From: Liopterus haemorrhoidalis
Taxonomy: Eukaryota; Arthropoda; Insecta; Coleoptera; Dytiscidae
Assembly: GCA_963971575.1 (NCBI GenBank)
Contig: OZ020611.1
Coordinates: 209,229,324 to 209,293,323, forward strand
Direction: 5' to 3'
DNA length: 64,000 nt
Shown: in pieces, positions 54,453 to 64,000 of the stretch
Layout of the letters: the number at the start of each line of letters is the position of its first letter
Numbering within the stretch: the stretch's first letter is position 1
Program-made: the position numbers and the translations under genes
Notes under the pieces: model-generated
Told to the model about the DNA's origin: nothing
What the model saw: only the letters and a program-made list of their open reading frames with translations
The model's database searches: none

Positions 54453-54910
54453 TGCTTATAAATAATAAACATTAGCTCTGAAGATATATTGTTTGTTTTA
54501 TTGCTTTGTTTAAACTCTTTTAGCCAAATCTCTCTTTTTATATATAGTACATAATTATTAAAATGAATATTTTTTTAACTTTTTCAAATTTCCCACTAAA
54601 CTGAATTTATGTCGTATAAATAACATGTAATAATCATATAATAAGTGTATTATCTGCCTTGTTTATTTCAATATCTTATTAACCTTTTTTATATTAAAAA
54701 AAAACCACTCGCTAACCCAGTTGCTACGCCCATGTCCTACTTGTAACTTATTTTAAAAATTCCCGCTATACTGTATTTGATCAGTGTAAATCGTACTCGG
54801 TTCGCAGCGCTATCTACTTTTTTCTACTTTGAAATAGACCATAGTATTATTATTTTGTTGGTACAATTTAGATTGTAATCGCATCAAAATAATTTTTCTT
54901 TTTATCATAT

Positions 54911-55430
54911 TGTCACATAGGTAATCCTAGGTCAGGATTACGACATCTAGACATTGTGATTAAAAAACTATTTGTCAGCGTCTGACGTATGTGGTCTGAT
55001 TACGAAATGCATACGCTGCATTTTCGTAATGAAGAAATATTTGTCATGACGAATGAATATTGGAACTGGGTTAACCTTCAGTACAAATAGATGGATGTCG
55101 CAGAATATTGAGGCAGAGGAACGTAGCCAACTCCTCTACACGTACTAGTCCACACGGTGACGACCAAGACACCGACGCGAGATACTTGTACCGCTGGTAA
55201 CAAGCAAGTAGCCACCATGTGAATGGGAGAAGACTTCTCCAGACTCCTTGATGAGTAGCCCCCGCCTCGGAGATAGGTCCAAGTCGATCCTGGCCAACAC
55301 GGGGTGGACCGAACACCGGACACAACTCCATGGGCAAATTCATACCATACTTTGTAATTTGGATGTATAATTAATAAATTTGTATTGTTAAAACCAGGAG
55401 TTGTCTTTCAATCAAGCCACCCACGTGACA
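54911..55430. mobile_element. Solo LTR, 520 bp
   Basis: It begins TGTCACATAG and ends CACGTGACA (TG...CA with inverted TGTCAC/GTGACA). It is flanked by a 4-bp direct repeat ATAT (54907-54910 and 55431-55434). An AATAAA lies about 55 bp before its end. The G/C-rich centre is unlike the surroundings. No internal retroelement genes remain, so recombination between two LTRs is the likely origin (Gypsy-type target length). Confidence 0.75.
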
Positions 55431-55454
55431 ATATGTTAATTTAAGAGTATCAAC

Positions 55455-55705
55455 CTATAACTTCGTGGGTTACACTAAGGTGTTCAACAATGTTATCTGG
55501 TCGAAGATATGGGCGTTTTAATATACCGCTTAAGAATTAACTCGGCGTTCCAATACACCTTACAGAATTAAGTTGGCAGTTATATTGAGGCAGCAAAGTT
55601 AAAGTTGAAATAGACGGCACTCTTCAAAGAATGTAAAATAATGAAGGGAGTTAGACAGGGATGCGTGTTGTTTCCACTATTATTTAACGGTTATACTGCG
55701 TACGA
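55455..55705 (+). pseudogene. RT fragment of an RTE-like LINE
   Basis: Broken frames give FVGYTKVFNNVIWSKIW and MKGVRQGCVLFPLLFNGYTA, matching D-Y-x-KAFDNV and GVRQGCVLSPLLFN of insect RTE-like RTs. Several stops occur. A (TA)n run ends it. Confidence 0.7.
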
Positions 55706-55753
55706 CATCAATATATATATATATATATAAAATAGTAACTAACTCACTTATAG

Positions 55754-56314
55754 TAAGGTGACCATATGTTCCGAATTTCCGCCTTTTGTCCCGAATTTTT
55801 TCAGAGCCAATATTTGTCCCAAATTGTCCAGAATTTTAGAAAAGGTACTTATTTTAAATATGTATTTATTTTTAATATATTTCAACTAAATTTATTTTTA
55901 CAAAACTTGAACTAAAATATCTACCGAAAGGGTATTTGGATGAACAACTTTTGGACAAGTGACAACAAGACTTTTGATGTAGACACATTAAATATTACTG
56001 ATTAAAGTAAATTATGAAGAAAACTGCGGATTTTTATAAAATGCTTCAAAGAAAAAAAAGACCTACTCAAAAAGATCCATAGTTCGGAAAAATATAAAAA
56101 AATTTCTATTGAGTAATTTTAATGAATAAATTGTGAATTCATTTAAAAAATACTGTGATTTTAATAATGTTCCTTTTAATAATATAAGTTAATTATCTGA
56201 GACTGGAAATTTTTATTATAAATTATAATGAATTAAACAATTATATTTGTAATCACCCCCCACCCCTCTATGAACTCCTGTCCCGAATTTTGAACAGAAA
56301 AATATGGCCACCTG
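55754..56314. mobile_element. MITE with 8-bp duplication, 561 bp
   Basis: The ends (TA)AGGTGACCATATGTTCCGAA and TATGGCCACCTG are inverted. ACTTATAG flanks both (55746-55753 and 56315-56322). GTCCCGAATTTT blocks are repeated at both ends. Related to 51078-51364. Confidence 0.85.
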
Positions 56315-56322
56315 ACTTATAG

Positions 56323-56505
56323 GCTATTCCAAACCTTTAAGCGGAACTAAATAGAATTTAAATTTACTTAAGTTGTCACTAATTAACTTTTTATATATTG
56401 AAGTGGGTTTTCTTACACAAAATGATCAAAAACTTCAATAAGTAGTTAAAAGTTACTAGATTAGAAAATCTGGTTTCGATTAAACCAAAGAAACGGTCTA
56501 TAGAT
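56323..56505. mobile_element. MITE-A short form
   Basis: GGCTATTCCAAACCTTTAAGCGGAACTA at the left and GGTTTCGATTAAACCAAAGAAACGGTCTATA at the right, abutting the duplication of the preceding MITE. Confidence 0.75.
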
Positions 56506-56918
56506 ATAATCAACGCCCAGCCCAAACCCCTACACACAGAAACATGAAATTTGGGAAGTATATTTCCACCATGGCGTAAACGAGCATTAAGAAGGGATTT
56601 TTCGTAATTCGACTTCTAAGGGGGTGAAAAGTTATAAAATGTGTTTTCACTGATTCCTCAATATCTTTTAGGCTCGTTGAGATATCGACTTGACTTTTGA
56701 TGACAAAGGTTAGCCATATAAATGTTTAAAAATTAATTTTAGGGTTTTCCCTTAATCAATCCCTAAAGAGGTGAATTATAGAAACTTCTGTATCTTAAGT
56801 GTTTGTTGAGTTTTAACATTCATCAGGTCACCTGGCGCATTATTATTTTTTTTTTCGGTCCGCACTACCTACTCTTGTGGAACGTATTTTATAGTTGCGT
56901 GCACTACGTTCTTTTATG

Positions 56919-56924
<6 letters not shown>

Positions 56925-57003
<79 letters not shown>
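56925..57003. repeat. (TA)n microsatellite
   Basis: About 38 TA units between an A/T-rich stretch and a MITE-A copy. Confidence 0.95.
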
Positions 57004-57004
<1 letters not shown>

Positions 57005-57007
<3 letters not shown>

Positions 57008-57190
57008 CGGTTTCTTTGGTTAAAGCGGAACTAGATCTTCAAATGTAGTAACTTTTACCGATTAATTGAATCTTTTGTTCATTTTGTTTAGGAAAAGCCT
57101 ACTTCAATATATAACAAAATAGCTATTGACAACTTAAGAAAATTTTATTTCTATTTAGTTCCGCCTAAAGGTTTGGAATAGTCTATAGTT
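57005..57190. mobile_element. MITE-A short form
   Basis: GGCGGTTTCTTTGGTTAAAGCGGAACTAG at the left and TAGTTCCGCCTAAAGGTTTGGAATAGTCTATA at the right. Confidence 0.78.
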
Positions 57191-57209
57191 TGTTAAATAA
57201 AATGCTATT

Positions 57210-57390
57210 AAAGTCTATTCCAGTCGATTAGGCGGAACTAGTAATTTTTACAGATTAATTGAAGTTTTTGACCATTTTGTTCAGGAAAAGCCTACTTCAA
57301 TATATAAAAAAATAGCTAATGACAACAAAAAGTAATTCCAGTTAGTTTGTTAGTTAATAATTCCGCATAATCGTTTGGAATAGCCCGTAC
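57210..57390. mobile_element. MITE-A short form
   Basis: AAAGTCTATTCCAGTCGATTAGGCGGAACTAG at the left and ATTCCGCATAATCGTTTGGAATAGCCC at the right. Third copy in about 900 bp. Confidence 0.78.
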
Positions 57391-57802
57391 AGGCTTCTTT
57401 TTCCATATTTTGAAACCTTCCCAAAAACCCAAATAAATCATTATGATTTTTTAATTGTTCAAAACGATCTCCTAATGATTCCTTAGCTTACTTTTAATAA
57501 TAATATACCTACCTAGATATTTAAATATATAAATTTTGATGTGCTGCGGGGCACCTTCAAGCGCGGGGCCCAATTGGCTCAATCGGTCCAATCGCTTCAA
57601 ATCCGGCCCTGCTAATCAGCCAGCGTCATAATATAATATGAGAACAAAAACCATTAAAAACACGTATTCAGAGAAACATAAATTATAAAAAATCTATATT
57701 TTTAATATATATTTGTATTCGTATAAACATATTCCATTAAAAATAAATAATAAAATAAGTTATTTAGACTAGAATATAAGAAGACTAGATAAATTACAAT
57801 AC

Positions 57803-58307
57803 TTATACATGTGTTACATCTAAGTCAGTACTATTTGGGGAAACTTTGGCATGCACCACTTTATTACTTTCTAATTGAATTTTAGTGTCCCTTTTAACTA
57901 GAGGAGATCTAAGCAGAGATTCTTTATTTGGAGTTAAAAATTGATTATGTACTGGAGCAATATTCTTTGTATTTAAAGTATCTTGAAAACTGTCTCCATT
58001 TAATGTTGTGTCGGATATTTCTGATTTCTTGTCACTTAAATATGGCGATCTTCTGACTCCACTATCCATCGATCTTTGACTAGGGCTATGTGAATTGGAA
58101 TTGACCATTGGTTCGGATAATAGGCGGGGCACTGATTTGAAATAAACTCCGTCGTTTTCGTGTGGCGGCGCTGATACTGGGGTATGCGGCGCTGATTGTG
58201 ATATATGCATTCGTAATGACACCTTGTTGGTATCTTTTTCTTTCATTGATGTTTTTCTAGAATGTGTATGGCCAGTCACGTCTATCTGTCGTATGTTTGG
58301 TTGTGAT
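57803..58307 (-). CDS. Adenylyl cyclase last exon
   Basis: Acceptor GTTCCTTTCAG and stop at 57803. 168 codons of Ser/Pro/Lys-rich, probably disordered tail ([34 protein letters not shown]), with several possible phosphorylation sites of RRS or RxxS type. The extreme C-terminus is VTHV. Confidence 0.82.
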
Positions 58308-61300
58308 CTGAAAGGAACAGAAGTACACATGCGTTTTATTAAAACTGAAATATACTCAAGCAGTTTAGAGTCGCATCATAAACTTGAATTAATTTTACTA
58401 ATTACAAAAAACTAGAAAATTACATCTTTTATTTTTCGATTTAACTACAGCGTACGATATTGTCCCAGTCTTTAAGTTACAGCAAACACTCTATAGCAGC
58501 GGTTCTTAAACTGGGGCCCGCGAAACAATTTTGACATTAATTTTACACCCCACTACTGTTCGCTTTTATGCAATAACTCTTTTAATAAAAATCCTACATG
58601 GTCAAGACTTTTTGTATTTGTTGTTATCTAACTAGTTATTGACATAACCAAACAATAATTAGTAAAAATTTAATTATTTTTATTCAACTGCGAATTATTT
58701 ACAGAAAACATATTACAATAAAATCTATTTTGACCAAGAAATGTTTGTATGAGTTTAACGCATTATAATTTGTAACTTTTTTAATTCTTTTTACTACTAT
58801 TTTTATTCATTTTATGTTTTTTATTCTATATGCTAATAAAAATGTTCATCTCTATAAATCCGCAAGACCATTTATTAAAATAACCAGCGATATATTTTTA
58901 CCAATATTTATTATAACGTAGTGCCTATGAAATTATTGAACCAGAAATTAAGTCTCAAGAACGACGTAAAATGCCTAGGATTGGATTTGGGTCCGCAAAA
59001 AAAAAGATTGTTCAAGAGGGGGTCCTCGGACTACATAAGTTTAAGAACTTCTGCTCTATAGCGACCTATGGGTAATGGAACTATCTGTAGTAGGTCGTAG
59101 AGTCGCAAACCTACTACACTTCAGTATTTACGGTCAAGATAATTTACGAAGAGAATGGTGTTAGAATTTAGCCACGTCTACCAGGTTTTACGTTATTGGT
59201 TCATTTCGAGAGTAACGCTAGAATCTAATAGCGTATTTGGTTGGGTGGTCTACTATGCACTCAGTTCACTCGGCGAACAAGTTTCGTATTCGATTGGCCG
59301 AGCAGTCGCTCTAGAGTTGATAATAATTGTATTCGATTAGGAAGGTCACTGCTCTGAAAGTGCTCGCAGAGCACTTTTTCTTGCTTTGGCTAAAGATTCA
59401 GAGCAGCGTCGAGCAATATGGCAGTATTTCAAATATAGTATGTTTGTTAGAACTAATTGAATCTTCATCAAGTAGTGATGTGTCTTTTTGTATAATAAAT
59501 CAAATAAGGAAATTTAAAAAAAAAAGAACATTTTGCTAATATAAATAAACAGAGGTAGGTGCCTACCATCTCCATAATACCCCAAAATATGGCAGTATGC
59601 CCCACATCCCAATCTATCTTCCAAATATATTCTTGAACTACCCTGCAGTCGACGACCCCTTGTTCTCATTCCTTATCTTGTTTCGTCAACTTCTGTTGAA
59701 GCATATTCGGGGTGCCATTTTCTTTTAACTATTTTAATTTTTGTGTATTATGTAAAAAATATTTTTTAAATTCTGACTGTTGTATTTATTTATTATTTTT
59801 ATATATTTTAATTTTTACTGTAATCACTAATATATCATGGACCCAATCTACTTTTTATCCTCGACCAATAGCCACACATAATAAATCAGGTATGCTTAAG
59901 CATTTATAAAAGAACAAAGAAATTCATTTAGGACAAACAATGTTTCATGTCCCCTATTGTAGCGCCGAAGAAGAAATACATGATTTCAAAATTGGTCAGC
60001 TGAATTTAATTACTTTACTACTCGGATTCATCAATCGATGGACAGGATTAACTCGTTTATCTAACATTTATCTTAAATAACACAATGATATAGAATTATT
60101 TTACCTGGCATGTAGGTTCCTTTGATGTGCCCTAGTAGTATTTCTTCTAACTGGATTAGCGGGGGTTCTATGGGTTAATCTCATCGAACTGTAGTTGAAT
60201 AATCTATTTGGTCCCTCAGGTTTATGCTGAGATTTTGTTCGACTTAAACCACTTGCTAAAAATTCAAAATTAAACAAGTTCACAAAACATACACATTAGA
60301 AACATTAAATAATTCTTAAGTAGAGAAGAACACCGACTTAAGTGATTTTGTTAAATTACAGGTGTTTAAAGTACAGATAGATGTTTTGTATGAAAGATAC
60401 TTACAATTGCTAACTGTTTGTTTTTTCCTCTGTTGTGCTAAAGCGTAAACTACTGCTGCTAAACTATTATATTGACTAGCTTGTCTTGTAAAACCTAGAG
60501 ATCTTCCAGAATGTCTTCCTAATACAAAATATGTTTCCATTGGACCTTTACCTTTCACTTCTACTATTCCTCTAATTTTCACACTGTATCCACGTACACC
60601 CAGTAACTAGAACAATAAAATGCATAATACTACCAAAAAAAAAAAAAAATCGATATTTTTCTATTAAAAAAATAATAATCTGATCAAATATTACTGTTGT
60701 ATGTGCATTACTCAGAATTATTTTCGATTTTTAGAAAAGTTTTGGCAAAATAATACTTCCAATCTTTATTATATTATGTAATCATGAAAGTAGTGAACAA
60801 ATAGTAATAATATGTTTATGCAGTTACTTACTTGAGCGGTATATTTTGGCACTTGAATTTTCCCCATAACTCCCGTCGAATCCATGCGGGACGCCTCATT
60901 TACTGTATTGCCCCAAATATCAAATACTGGTTTTCTAGCACCTATCACTCCACCGACCAGTGGACCACATGATACTCCAACACGCAGACCAAAATTATTA
61001 AAGGAATGTTTATTTACATCATCTAATCTCTGCTTCATTACTATTGAGAAATCTATTAGAGCACATAGATGTTCTAGGTCTTCCGAATTATTTTCATCCT
61101 AAAATTAATAACAATGTATAAGAACTATGTAACTTAATAACAGCGTATGATCGAAGTCTTTAATAAACTGATAACCACTGTTAAAGAAATAAAATTGAGG
61201 ATACAAAAAAAAAAAAATCGACATAGTTTAAAGCAAAAACGTTATTACTTCAGCTTGCTTTTTCAGTGAACCAGATATGGCTAGATGTAAAGTCACTAGA

Positions 61301-64000
61301 TTATACAAAGTAGCGCAACGGCGGCCATACTGGGGCTAAAAATGTCGCCAACACAAATGATTTTCAGTAATTGATTAACATTGTAATCACGATTTTTTAA
61401 ATCAAAGATACACTATAACAAGATTGTGGTACAATTTCAATTATTTTTTTAATTTTTATTAAATAAAATGGATATAATATATAAATTTAAATGAAACTCA
61501 ACCTTAAATATTCAAACCGCTGACAAAGGAGGTTATTAAGTTAGAGCGAGAAAGAGAGATGTGACAGCGCAGACGCAAACTTAAGAACGTAAAAATTGCT
61601 GCTTTAGTTTGCTTAATAGGGGAAGCAATGTTGCCAATCAAACACTGGGGCTGTCGGCTTCTTCAAAGGCTTGCGCTACTTTGTATAATCCAGTGACTTT
61701 AGCTAGATGCACACTGGTAAGTCAAGAAGCAAAACGTTTTGAAACATAACTTAATTACGCACATTTATCAAAAAGCAAATTGTTTGAAAGGAAAAGTATG
61801 TGAAAGCATACTCGACCCTGAAACGCATTCCCTTCTTTTATTACAAAACATTTTATTCTGCCACTGCGTGGAACATTTTTACGCCCGAATTCAGATTTTA
61901 AAGTGCAAATTGTTGTGACAAAATTTCCTCTTAGTTTGTTTTTACAAAAGTGAAAACTGTATATAAAGTCTCTCCCAAACGTTTAAGCGAAACTAAATGG
62001 TATTTTTATTTTTTTTAAATTTTAAGAATTGTCATTATAAAATATTATTTTCATTACATTTTTAATACAAATGTCTCATTTCTTGAATTTGTACGTCTTC
62101 CAAAAATTAAAAAATGTATTATATATTTTGGTTTTTTAAATATCACTTAATAATAAATGACAACATGGAACATAAAATAACCAAGACAAGCACTGTTTTT
62201 GTGCCAAATATAAAAGCGAAACTTTAGTTCCGCTTACCAAAGAAATGAACTATATCTTGGTTCATAAATTAGTAATACAGACGAAGAATTTCTACCACCC
62301 CACTAGAAACTTAATAAAAGTTTACTTACTTTTTGTGTTGGGTTTAATCCAGACGCAGCCATGTATGTTGAACCTACAGTTTTTATTTTCTCTATACAAC
62401 TAAACTTCGGTTCATCCAAAAGTTCATCAAAGTCGGCTGAAATTAAAGAACAATAGAATTATGACTAACATTATTCAATAGTTAAATATTAGCGGTACCG
62501 GAAATAAATCCATTATTCTAGGGTACAAAATATTTGTTTTCCAGATATTTTTATTATGTATAGTTACAATATATAATTTTTCCACGACTATAAAGATATA
62601 CGTTTATTACAGATGTGTCAGTGATTAGTAAATGTAGCGCGTTCCCCACTCGTTTTTATTACACACTGCTGACCTGTTACGTAATGAGCTTATTACGTAA
62701 CAGGTTCAAGCCGCAATGGCCGATCGTTGATACGCAAAGCAATAAATATGTTGAAAGCATATGTCAAATTAGTGTTAGTTTGAAAAGGAAATCGGATTAA
62801 AATTAAATGATATAGTTAAAAGTATATTTTTTGATAGAGTTAGTCTTGGTCAGTCAGTTAATCACTTGACGCAAGTATTGTTATTTTAACTGAATTAACA
62901 TTTCGTATGACACGTACATGACTGTTGCTAGGCAACGTAATAAATAAGTTGAAAGGAATTGTCAAAATATTGTTAGTTTTTTTCTTCTTCTTCTTTCTTT
63001 GGCCTTGGTAACTACAGACCATTGGCCAGGTGTTAAAATGTTATTTTAATCTCATATGTGTATTTTACTTACTGTTAAAAATGTAAAAATAATTTTGTGA
63101 ATTTCTTCCTTCTGCATAAATAAAAGTATTTGAATATTGGTAGGTAGAGTTATTTTCATATTAAGGAGTTCATTAAAAAAAGAGTGACGAAGGCCATCAT
63201 ATTTTGGGCAATTGAATAAAATATGGTTAACGCCTTGTATGCTAGTGCCGTCGCAGTCACATGTTGTTAGTTTTTAAAGGTAAATGAATAAAAATTAAAT
63301 AAGTAATCAAATTATAGTCGTGGAAAAAGCATAGTATGAAACTTGCATGGAATAGTAATTTCTCACTCGTATGAACTGCGCTACTTTCATACTCGTGTGA
63401 AATGACCATAATTCCATGCTCGTTGCATGATATACTATTCCATCATTATTTATTACGGCTAACCAACGTTGTACTATTTTGTCGAAACCTTCTCTATAGA
63501 AGTTTTCTAGTTTTGACTTGAAATAACTGATCAGGTGATTTTCTACATTGGTAATATTTCGAATTTTTTTATCTCTGAGTATATGTTCAATAGACCTAAA
63601 TAGGTGAAAATCGGAAAGTCCGAGGTCGGGTAAATACGGTGGATGTGGAATAGTTTCTCAGTTTAAGTGCTGAATTTTTTCGTGTGTGTCTTTCTGGTAT
63701 CCCTAATATATGTTACTAAGCGAAATAAAAACTACTTACCTATTATTTCATTTAGCAATCGAATACATTCCATTCCTTTATTTATATCTTCTGAATAAAA
63801 TTCCGTAAAATTTGGAATACTGGCAAACATAACTCCAACTTCATCTCGAGATTGGGAATAAAGTTCCTAAAGGAAGAATGAGAATATGAGAAATTCTTCA
63901 TGATAAAATAAAAAATATTCAATACAAATAACTACAATACATTTGTTTTTAGACTTACATCTGTTTGTCGTTCTTCCATAAGAAAATGTCTAGCTACATG
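57803..64000 (-). CDS. Membrane adenylyl cyclase, C2 domain and C-terminal tail (5' part outside window)
   Basis: Seven exons in order: 64000-63959 (partial), 63866-63740, 62436-62330, 61098-60832, 60606-60405, 60255-60105 and 58307-57803. They join in phase. The protein reads [123 protein letters not shown]. These are class III cyclase C2 signatures: the FD and KGKG residues contact adenine and the NTVNEASR Asn/Arg stabilise the transition state. A Ser/Pro-rich tail of about 285 residues follows, starting [20 protein letters not shown]. It makes cAMP at the plasma membrane with the C1 half encoded beyond the right edge. I cannot assign the subtype. Confidence 0.92.
58497..59053. mobile_element. 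Non-autonomous hAT element, 557 bp
   Basis: The ends CAGCGGTTCTTAAACTGGGG and TAAGTTTAAGAACTTCTG are inverted. The exact 8-bp duplication CTCTATAG flanks them (58489-58496 and 59054-59061). It lies in the last intron of the adenylyl cyclase gene. Confidence 0.93.
59062..60104. other. Intron sequence without recognised genes
   Basis: Part of the last adenylyl cyclase intron. A/T-rich with a moderately G/C-rich stretch at 59100-59420 and no coding signature that I recognise on either strand. Confidence 0.5.
60105..60255 (-). CDS. Adenylyl cyclase tail exon
   Basis: Acceptor ATTTTTAG and donor GCCAG|GTAAAA. It encodes a basic, polar tail ([32 protein letters not shown]). The phase matches both neighbours. 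Confidence 0.8.
60405..60606 (-). CDS. Adenylyl cyclase exon, end of C2 and start of tail
   Basis: Acceptor TTGTTCTAG and donor GCAATT|GTAAGT. It encodes [31 protein letters not shown] (end of C2) and then [20 protein letters not shown] with a QQRKKQT basic patch. Confidence 0.93.
60832..61098 (-). CDS. Adenylyl cyclase exon with catalytic residues
   Basis: Acceptor AATTTTAG and donor CTCAA|GTAAGT. 89 codons encode [39 protein letters not shown] and IQVPKYTAQ. Confidence 0.95.
61288..61700. mobile_element. MITE-C, 413 bp with 8-bp duplication
   Basis: The ends TAAAGTCACTAGATTATACA and the inverse TGTATAATCCAGTGACTTTA form the terminal repeats. GCTAGATG flanks both (61280-61287 and 61701-61708). 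Half of this element recurs at 49416-49640. It lies in a cyclase intron. Confidence 0.92.
61968..62250. mobile_element. MITE-A diverged copy
   Basis: AAAGTCTCTCCCAAACGTTTAAGCGAAACTAA at the left and TTAGTTCCGCTTACCAAAGAAATGAACTATA at the right. Lies in a cyclase intron. Confidence 0.7.
62330..62436 (-). CDS. Adenylyl cyclase exon
   Basis: Acceptor AATTTCAG and donor CAAAAA|GTAAGT. It encodes [20 protein letters not shown] and [13 protein letters not shown], the strongly conserved [14 protein letters not shown] block. Confidence 0.95.
62673..62704. repeat. Short perfect inverted repeat
   Basis: CCTGTTACGTAAT and ATTACGTAACAGG, 13 bp each, are separated by GAGCTT. Confidence 0.9.
62982..63263 (-). 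mobile_element. 5'-truncated LINE fragment with 12-bp target duplication
   Basis: TTGTTAGTTTTT occurs at 62970-62981 and 63264-63275. Between them the minus strand encodes [20 protein letters not shown], then [13 protein letters not shown], the Cys/His C-terminal domain that follows RNase H in I/R1/Jockey-type LINEs. The copy ends with CCAATGGTCTGTAGTTACCA and a GAA-rich tail. A clear retroposed insertion in a cyclase intron. Confidence 0.88.
63436..63665 (-). pseudogene. Mariner transposase C-terminal fragment
   Basis: The minus strand encodes [20 protein letters not shown], then [20 protein letters not shown]. This matches the end of a D,D34D transposase (PPYSPDLAPSDYHLF, FY..GI..L..RW). 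The third catalytic Asp is present; everything before it is missing. A TATAGTCGTGGAAAAA end at 63316-63331 may be the 3' terminus, and the inverse motif recurs at 62577-62592. Confidence 0.75.
63740..63866 (-). CDS. Adenylyl cyclase exon
   Basis: Acceptor CCTTTAG and donor AATAG|GTAAGT. It encodes [20 protein letters not shown] and [12 protein letters not shown], the start of the C2 catalytic fold ([11 protein letters not shown] is the first beta strand). Confidence 0.93.
63959..64000 (-). CDS. Adenylyl cyclase exon (partial)
   Basis: CATGTAGCTAGACATTTTCT encodes HVARHF, continuing LMEERQTD, then donor ACAGAT|GTAAGT. The exon continues past the window edge. Confidence 0.85.

Noticed and set aside
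55071..55343. 90- and 81-codon minus-strand frames in the G/C-rich block
   Set aside because: Both lie inside the solo LTR, overlap each other in different frames and show no family motifs.

Overview
The window reads as nuclear DNA of an insect, most likely a species with a large, AT-rich, transposon-swollen genome (a beetle would fit, but I cannot name a species from sequence alone). The evidence is spliced genes with GT-AG introns, an insect-type TIL-domain secreted protein, a neprilysin-like M13 protease, a membrane adenylyl cyclase, and two small MST-HMG-box sperm-chromatin (protamine-like) genes. These sit in a sea of non-LTR retrotransposons, hAT, mariner and PIF/Harbinger elements, MITEs, SINEs and microsatellites. 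No prokaryotic operon, CRISPR array or viral genome is visible.

Layout. (1) 1-13.6 kb: a LINE 3' fragment, then a minus-strand gene for a secreted Cys-rich precursor (exon 2 at 1170-2323, signal-peptide exon at 13434-13512). Its roughly 11.1 kb intron is filled by nested transposons: a 5.75 kb TIR element containing a nearly complete two-ORF LINE, two hAT derivatives with perfect 8-bp target duplications, a SINE and simple repeats. (2) 15.5-39.4 kb, plus strand: nine exons of an M13 metalloprotease whose zinc-site motifs are intact. Its introns hold a mariner, a LINE with a long RT ORF, Harbinger remnants, a giant fold-back element with a 541-bp (TCTG)n tract and tRNA-like cassettes, a hAT with an R4/Dong-like LINE inside it, a Harbinger derivative, and a 155-bp satellite interrupted by a palindromic element. 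(3) 39.4-46.6 kb: degenerate transposon material plus an Arg/Ser/Cys-rich 184-codon minus-strand ORF. (4) 47.0-52.8 kb: two spliced minus-strand MST-HMG-box genes. (5) 53-57.7 kb: MITE clusters, a solo LTR and an RT fragment. (6) 57.8-64.0 kb, minus strand: the last seven exons of a class III adenylyl cyclase (C2 domain and Ser-rich tail), with transposons in several introns.

How the parts relate. The host genes are functionally unrelated: a secreted inhibitor-like precursor, a zinc endopeptidase, sperm-chromatin basic proteins and a cAMP-synthesising enzyme. They are joined only by location. The most interesting points are the duplicated, furin-site-bounded modules of the secreted precursor; the pair of MST-HMG-box genes close to a third basic, Cys-rich ORF; the fold-back repeat family carrying different tRNA-like cassettes at one site; the R4/Dong-like insertion in a TA microsatellite with an empty-site paralogue 12 kb away; the near-perfect 115-bp-arm palindrome; and transposons lying within 21-53 bp of splice acceptors in the M13 gene. 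All exon boundaries were inferred by eye from splice consensus, reading phase and family alignment; no transcript or database was consulted.
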